Source: Bacillota bacterium
GTDB taxonomy: Bacteria > Bacillota > Dethiobacteria > Dethiobacterales > Dethiobacteraceae
Reading direction: 5' to 3'
Assembly (NCBI GenBank): GCA_018725345.1
Contig: QLUI01000057.1
Location: 1 to 8,669 of the forward strand
DNA: 8,669 nt
Below, in pieces: positions 6,275 to 8,669 of the stretch; within the stretch, counting starts at the first letter, position 1; every line of letters starts with the position of its first letter. Both the position numbers and the translations under genes were made by a program. Under the pieces are notes generated by a model, which saw only the letters and a program-made list of their open reading frames with translations, ran no database searches and was not told the origin of the DNA.

Positions 6275-6377
6275 TTATTTCCCGATACCCAGAAGTTCTT
6301 TTTTCCGGCGCCAGTAGTAAAGGACGGTCTACGGGCTTAAACCGCATACATGCCAAAAAACGCTCACGCGGGGTCAT
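6275..6377 (-). pseudogene. Collapsed URO-D-family methyltransferase gene (internal deletion)
   Basis: The first 18 codons from the ATG at 6375-6377 read MTPRERFLACMRFKPVDR, a very typical start for URO-D-fold corrinoid or coenzyme M methyltransferases (MtaA/CmuA/MtbA-like). These are normally 330-380 residues. From about 6322 onward another frame reads LYYWRRKKELLGIGK and stops at 6275-6277. This resembles the YY-containing tail of such proteins (compare FVYYRQILL in the upstream partial gene). The simplest reading is an internal deletion of about 1 kb joining the two ends out of frame near 6322. In the start frame translation instead continues to a stop at 6216-6218, giving 53 residues. The start overlaps the M24 stop as ATGA, so the original gene was translationally coupled. 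The N-terminal match is strong; assignment of the tail is inference. Confidence 0.65.
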
Positions 6378-7567
6378 TTGTAGAATCGGGGGATGAAGGT
6401 CTTGTTGAATTTTGTCAATTGTTCCGGACCGTCTTTGTGGACTACAAATACATCTTCAAGCCGGAACGAGCCCCATTCCATTCCAAAGAAAAATACATCA
6501 ATGCAGACGGCCATTCCCTCTACAACCTGAAGAGTGCCGTTGGCCGGAAACCACGGTAATTCGCATTCCAAAAGACCGATGGAATGGACCAGTCCGTACG
6601 GACTGTACTTGAGGTAACCTTCTTTCTTGAGGATGGACCTTCCGGCATCGTTCAGTTCTTGGGAAGTGGTTCCGGGCCTTAACTTTTCCGCCACGCTTTC
6701 CATTACCTGATATGATACCATAACCGCCTTGCGAATCTTTTCGGGAATCTTGCCGAGCACAAAGGGGGTACAAAGAGCGGCGTTATATCCTTCATAGAGT
6801 GAGCCTGCCTGGAGGTCAATAATCTCACCTTTTTTAACCTTCCGGAGACTGTTGCGGTTCATGCACAACTGGGTATTTTGTCTTCCGGAAGGAATCATCG
6901 GAGTCCACGATAAAGCATGGTCTTCCGCCCCGCCACGAAGGACACCGGCTTCAATCTCTGCCTGGATGTCAAGTTCGGTCCAGCCGGGCTGAATGCCGGC
7001 AACCGCTTCTTTAAATGCCTCGTCCAAAATCTCAGCCGCTTTTCGCATGCATGAGATTTCGTTCTTACTTTTGGTTGTGCGCAGGTTATATAGAATCTTT
7101 TCCGCCTCCACCACTTCTGCCTCGGGAAAGATTTTCTTTATCTGTTGATAGATTACCAGAGGAAAGATAAACGTACCGACTTTTCCCACCCGTTTGATTT
7201 TATATTCAGACCTGATTTCTTCAAATAAACTGGAGAATGTGGTAAGCCCTTTGATTTCGTATTCAACTCCGCCCACCTCTCCTATCTCGGGGAGTATCCT
7301 GATGTTCTTGATGCGGGACTTGTACTTTGCCCAGGCGTGGCACGCCTGTCCGGTGCAAAGGATGGGGTCTCCTTCCGGGGGAACCACCACCGCTGATGAC
7401 TCGTTCAACGGCGAAAAGTCAGACAGGTACCTGACGTGCGCCGGGTCAAGCATATTGCCGTAGACGACCAGTAAGTCAATGGACTGTTTCTCCATCTCTT
7501 TTTTGAGATTAGCCATCCTCGCCGCGAATTCACTATCTGGTATCCGTGGAAAATCCTTTGCATTCAT
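6374..7567 (-). CDS. M24-family protein (creatinase/Xaa-Pro peptidase fold) with altered metal site
   Basis: A 397-residue protein with an N-terminal creatinase-type domain (about 1-155) and a C-terminal pita-bread domain (about 165-390). Of the five usual metal ligands, D251 (IIDLQAG), H328 (LVHSIGL) and E371 (RLEDVFVV) are present. The second Asp is replaced by Ala or Asn (GYNAAL, around 262-264), and the first Glu is Asp (D357, CIDVFFF). Xaa-Pro peptidases need all five, while creatinase works without metal, so this may be a non-peptidase hydrolase of a C-N bond or a weak enzyme. I start at the ATG 7565-7567 because AAAGGGAGG (7574-7582) is 6 bases before it; an in-frame GTG at 7586-7588 would add seven residues. 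Its stop overlaps the start of the URO-D remnant. Confidence 0.87.
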   Translation of the reverse strand: MNAKDFPRIPDSEFAARMANLKKEMEKQSIDLLVVYGNMLDPAHVRYLSDFSPLNESSAVVVPPEGDPILCTGQACHAWAKYKSRIKNIRILPEIGEVGGVEYEIKGLTTFSSLFEEIRSEYKIKRVGKVGTFIFPLVIYQQIKKIFPEAEVVEAEKILYNLRTTKSKNEISCMRKAAEILDEAFKEAVAGIQPGWTELDIQAEIEAGVLRGGAEDHALSWTPMIPSGRQNTQLCMNRNSLRKVKKGEIIDLQAGSLYEGYNAALCTPFVLGKIPEKIRKAVMVSYQVMESVAEKLRPGTTSQELNDAGRSILKKEGYLKYSPYGLVHSIGLLECELPWFPANGTLQVVEGMAVCIDVFFFGMEWGSFRLEDVFVVHKDGPEQLTKFNKTFIPRFYK

Positions 7568-7601
7568 AAACATCCTCCCTTTACCCACCGAAACGTGGAC
7601 G

Positions 7602-7622
7602 CCGGACGGCTAAGCCACCCGG
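7602..7622 (-). promoter_or_regulatory. Stable hairpin in the M24 leader RNA
   Basis: In the leftward transcript CCGGGUGGC and GCCGUCCGG pair over nine positions, two of them G-U, around a UUA loop. A smaller CCAC/GTGG stem (7585-7598) follows before the ribosome-binding site. No U-tract is present, so it is not an intrinsic terminator. The M24 mRNA would have a structured leader of about 80 bases, with no riboswitch class recognised. Confidence 0.45.
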
Positions 7623-7652
7623 TTCAAGGCATCCGTAATGTGCGGGCTTAAA

Positions 7653-7681
7653 AGTATATGCAATTTTCATAGTAGTTACAA
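7653..7681 (-). promoter_or_regulatory. Candidate internal promoter for the M24-ASRT-hydrolase genes
   Basis: Leftward TTGTAA (7676-7681), a 17-base spacer and TATACT (7653-7658) match sigma-70 boxes at 4 of 6 and 5 of 6. It lies in the widest gap of the cluster, upstream of the M24 gene. One arm of the 13-bp inverted repeat fills most of the spacer. Confidence 0.5.
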
Positions 7682-7749
7682 GTTAATCCGGCTATTTATT
7701 GTTAAAGAAACTATTGTTTTTCACGCTTTTTTCAGGTACTATGAAAATT
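7662..7749. repeat. Perfect 13-bp inverted repeat bounding 62 bases
   Basis: AATTTTCATAGTA at 7662-7674 is exactly complementary in reverse to TACTATGAAAATT at 7737-7749. The left arm lies inside the spacer of the candidate promoter and the right arm is 10 bases from the stop of the upstream gene. The interior is AT-rich and non-coding. It may be a pair of operator half-sites, the ends of an 88-bp MITE, or a long hairpin. No flanking duplication is evident. Confidence 0.6.
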
Positions 7750-7758
7750 CATCTTTTG

Positions 7759-8523
7759 CTAAAGGTTCTTAATCCAGTTCCGGGTCCATTCCACCGTTTC
7801 CAGTCCCAGGTCGCAGATACAACTGGCCAGGAATATCATCCCCTCAATTCTGCCTTCTTTGAGCCATTTTAGACCTAACTGGCATTGTTTTTCCATCAGC
7901 GATACCGGCATCTCCGTTCCTTCGCCGTAGTTGTACATATAGCATCCCAGAACCAGCCGCCAGTTACACCTTTGGGCAATCTTTTCCGCTTCGGTAAAAT
8001 TCTGCTCCAAATTTTTGAGGTTGGATGCCTTCCAGGTCCAGAAGGTGATGATATCACATTCTTTTAGGTACGCATCTAACGGAAGTCTTAACTGGTGGTC
8101 GTAGAGCACAACCCAGAGGTCAAGTTTTCTGTTGCCAACAGTGAGGCTTTCTCGCGTTTCCGCAAGTTCCTGGGGTGTCAGCGCCGCTTCTTTGTCTCCC
8201 CGGTTGAAGAAGTCATCCATAATCACACCGCAGATATTGGGGAACTTCAGCGCCAGGTCCTTAATCACCAGCAGTTCACTCTCCGAAGAGGAGGAAGCGT
8301 CTCCGACGATTGACCAGACCACCCGTTTTAAGGAGCGGAACGGTATGGCGTACTGGTCAAATGGCGGAGCAGGCTTATTGGAGTAGCGCACCATAATAAT
8401 GTTGGGAACACCTAAATAGAATGCCCCTTCAACCGGAGTCATCCGGGAAAGCCCCTTGATATTATTGTTATGGCTGCCCGCCTCGTGTCCCCATATCCAC
8501 AATTTATCCTTTACCTCTGTCAT
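7759..8523 (-). CDS. Conserved-looking protein of unknown function, probable barrel fold
   Basis: A 254-residue protein with no signal peptide or membrane segment. I do not recognise a named family with certainty. Features suggesting an alpha/beta barrel enzyme are conserved-looking motifs at strand ends: LWIWGHEAGSHN (8-19), SRMTPVEGAFYLGVPNIIMVRY (26-47), GVIMDDFF (99-106, adjacent Asp residues), FWTW (161-164), LGCYMYNYG (192-200) and MIFLASC (229-235). His, Asp and Trp residues at strand ends are typical of carbohydrate-active barrels, but this is inference. The start ATG at 8521-8523 follows a good AGAGGAG. It lies 61 bases after the URO-D-family gene and so probably shares its transcript. 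Confidence 0.75.
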   Translation of the reverse strand: MTEVKDKLWIWGHEAGSHNNNIKGLSRMTPVEGAFYLGVPNIIMVRYSNKPAPPFDQYAIPFRSLKRVVWSIVGDASSSSESELLVIKDLALKFPNICGVIMDDFFNRGDKEAALTPQELAETRESLTVGNRKLDLWVVLYDHQLRLPLDAYLKECDIITFWTWKASNLKNLEQNFTEAEKIAQRCNWRLVLGCYMYNYGEGTEMPVSLMEKQCQLGLKWLKEGRIEGMIFLASCICDLGLETVEWTRNWIKNL

Positions 8524-8584
8524 AATCTCCTCTTATTCAGTGGTCCATTAGTCTGGTAAACATCGGCAATTCCTTTTTCCCGTT

Positions 8585-8669
8585 TTAAAACTTAAGATTC
8601 AGAAGAATCTGACGGTAATAAACAAAATTTTCCCAGGGAACGTCAGGTGGTATGGCGTGGTCTACACCC
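8585..8669 (-). CDS. URO-D-family methyltransferase-like protein, C-terminal end (partial)
   Basis: The last 27 codons of a leftward gene that enters from the right edge. The tail GVDHAIPPDVPWENFVYYR is the characteristic C-terminal motif of URO-D-fold proteins (G-x-DH-x-x-PPDV-x-x-EN), where the region lies by the active site. Members include uroporphyrinogen decarboxylase and methylcorrinoid:CoM methyltransferases such as MtaA. The extended tail and the company of another URO-D start at 6377 favour the methyltransferase-like branch. The stop is TAA at 8585-8587. It appears to be upstream of the rest of the cluster. Confidence 0.8.
   Translation of the reverse strand, partial: GVDHAIPPDVPWENFVYYRQILLNLKF

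Noticed and set aside
6498..6773. Second minus-strand frame inside the M24 gene
   Set aside because: Overlaps the M24 coding frame completely; composition and lack of motifs show it is an out-of-frame shadow.

Overview
The window falls into two parts. The left half (about 1-4780) is a pile-up of mobile DNA. The right half (4780-8669) is a leftward-transcribed cluster of metabolic genes. The combination suggests an uncultivated anaerobic or sediment-type bacterium: IS630, IS1182 and an ISDol1-like transposase, an interspersed repeat of the GTCATTGCGAG type, and URO-D-family methyltransferase pieces beside phosphotriesterase-like and M24 proteins. Such mixtures occur in Omnitrophota, Planctomycetota, Armatimonadota, Chloroflexota and similar phyla. 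The phylum cannot be fixed from this sequence.

Left half. An IS630-family element (about 62-1241) carries a transposase split into two minus-strand frames. They are joined by a -1 slip on an eight-A run, and the DDE residues are intact. A rightward ISDol1/ISNCY-like DDE transposase (1383-2720), also apparently intact, follows. Next is a decayed leftward IS1182-family element (about 2822-4296). It has three frameshifts, a lost catalytic Glu and no recognisable N-terminal domain, but it keeps a perfect TTGACA-N17-TATAAT promoter. A short block resembling the upstream region of the ISDol1-like gene recurs at 4318-4348. A 168-bp TA-flanked MITE (4367-4534) carries the palindromic repeat in its centre. 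After it come a 45-codon open stretch of unknown origin and about 100 bases with nothing recognised.

Right half. In order of transcription (right to left) the cluster holds: the C-terminal end of a URO-D-family (corrinoid methyltransferase-like) protein; an unrecognised, probably barrel-shaped protein of 254 residues; a promoter and structured leader inside or beside a 13-bp inverted repeat; an M24/creatinase-fold protein with an altered metal site; the collapsed remains of a second URO-D gene, start-coupled to the M24 gene by ATGA; an ASRT (Anabaena sensory rhodopsin transducer-like) small-molecule-binding protein; and a Php-like phosphotriesterase-family metal hydrolase. Tight spacing and shared strand argue for one or two operons that bind, hydrolyse and perhaps demethylate a small organic substrate. 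The substrate itself cannot be read from the sequence.

The points most worth checking are the hairpin around the IS630 start codon, the deleted URO-D gene, the MITE with a palindrome inside it, the operator-like inverted repeat overlapping the M24 promoter, and the cluster itself as a possible undescribed catabolic system.
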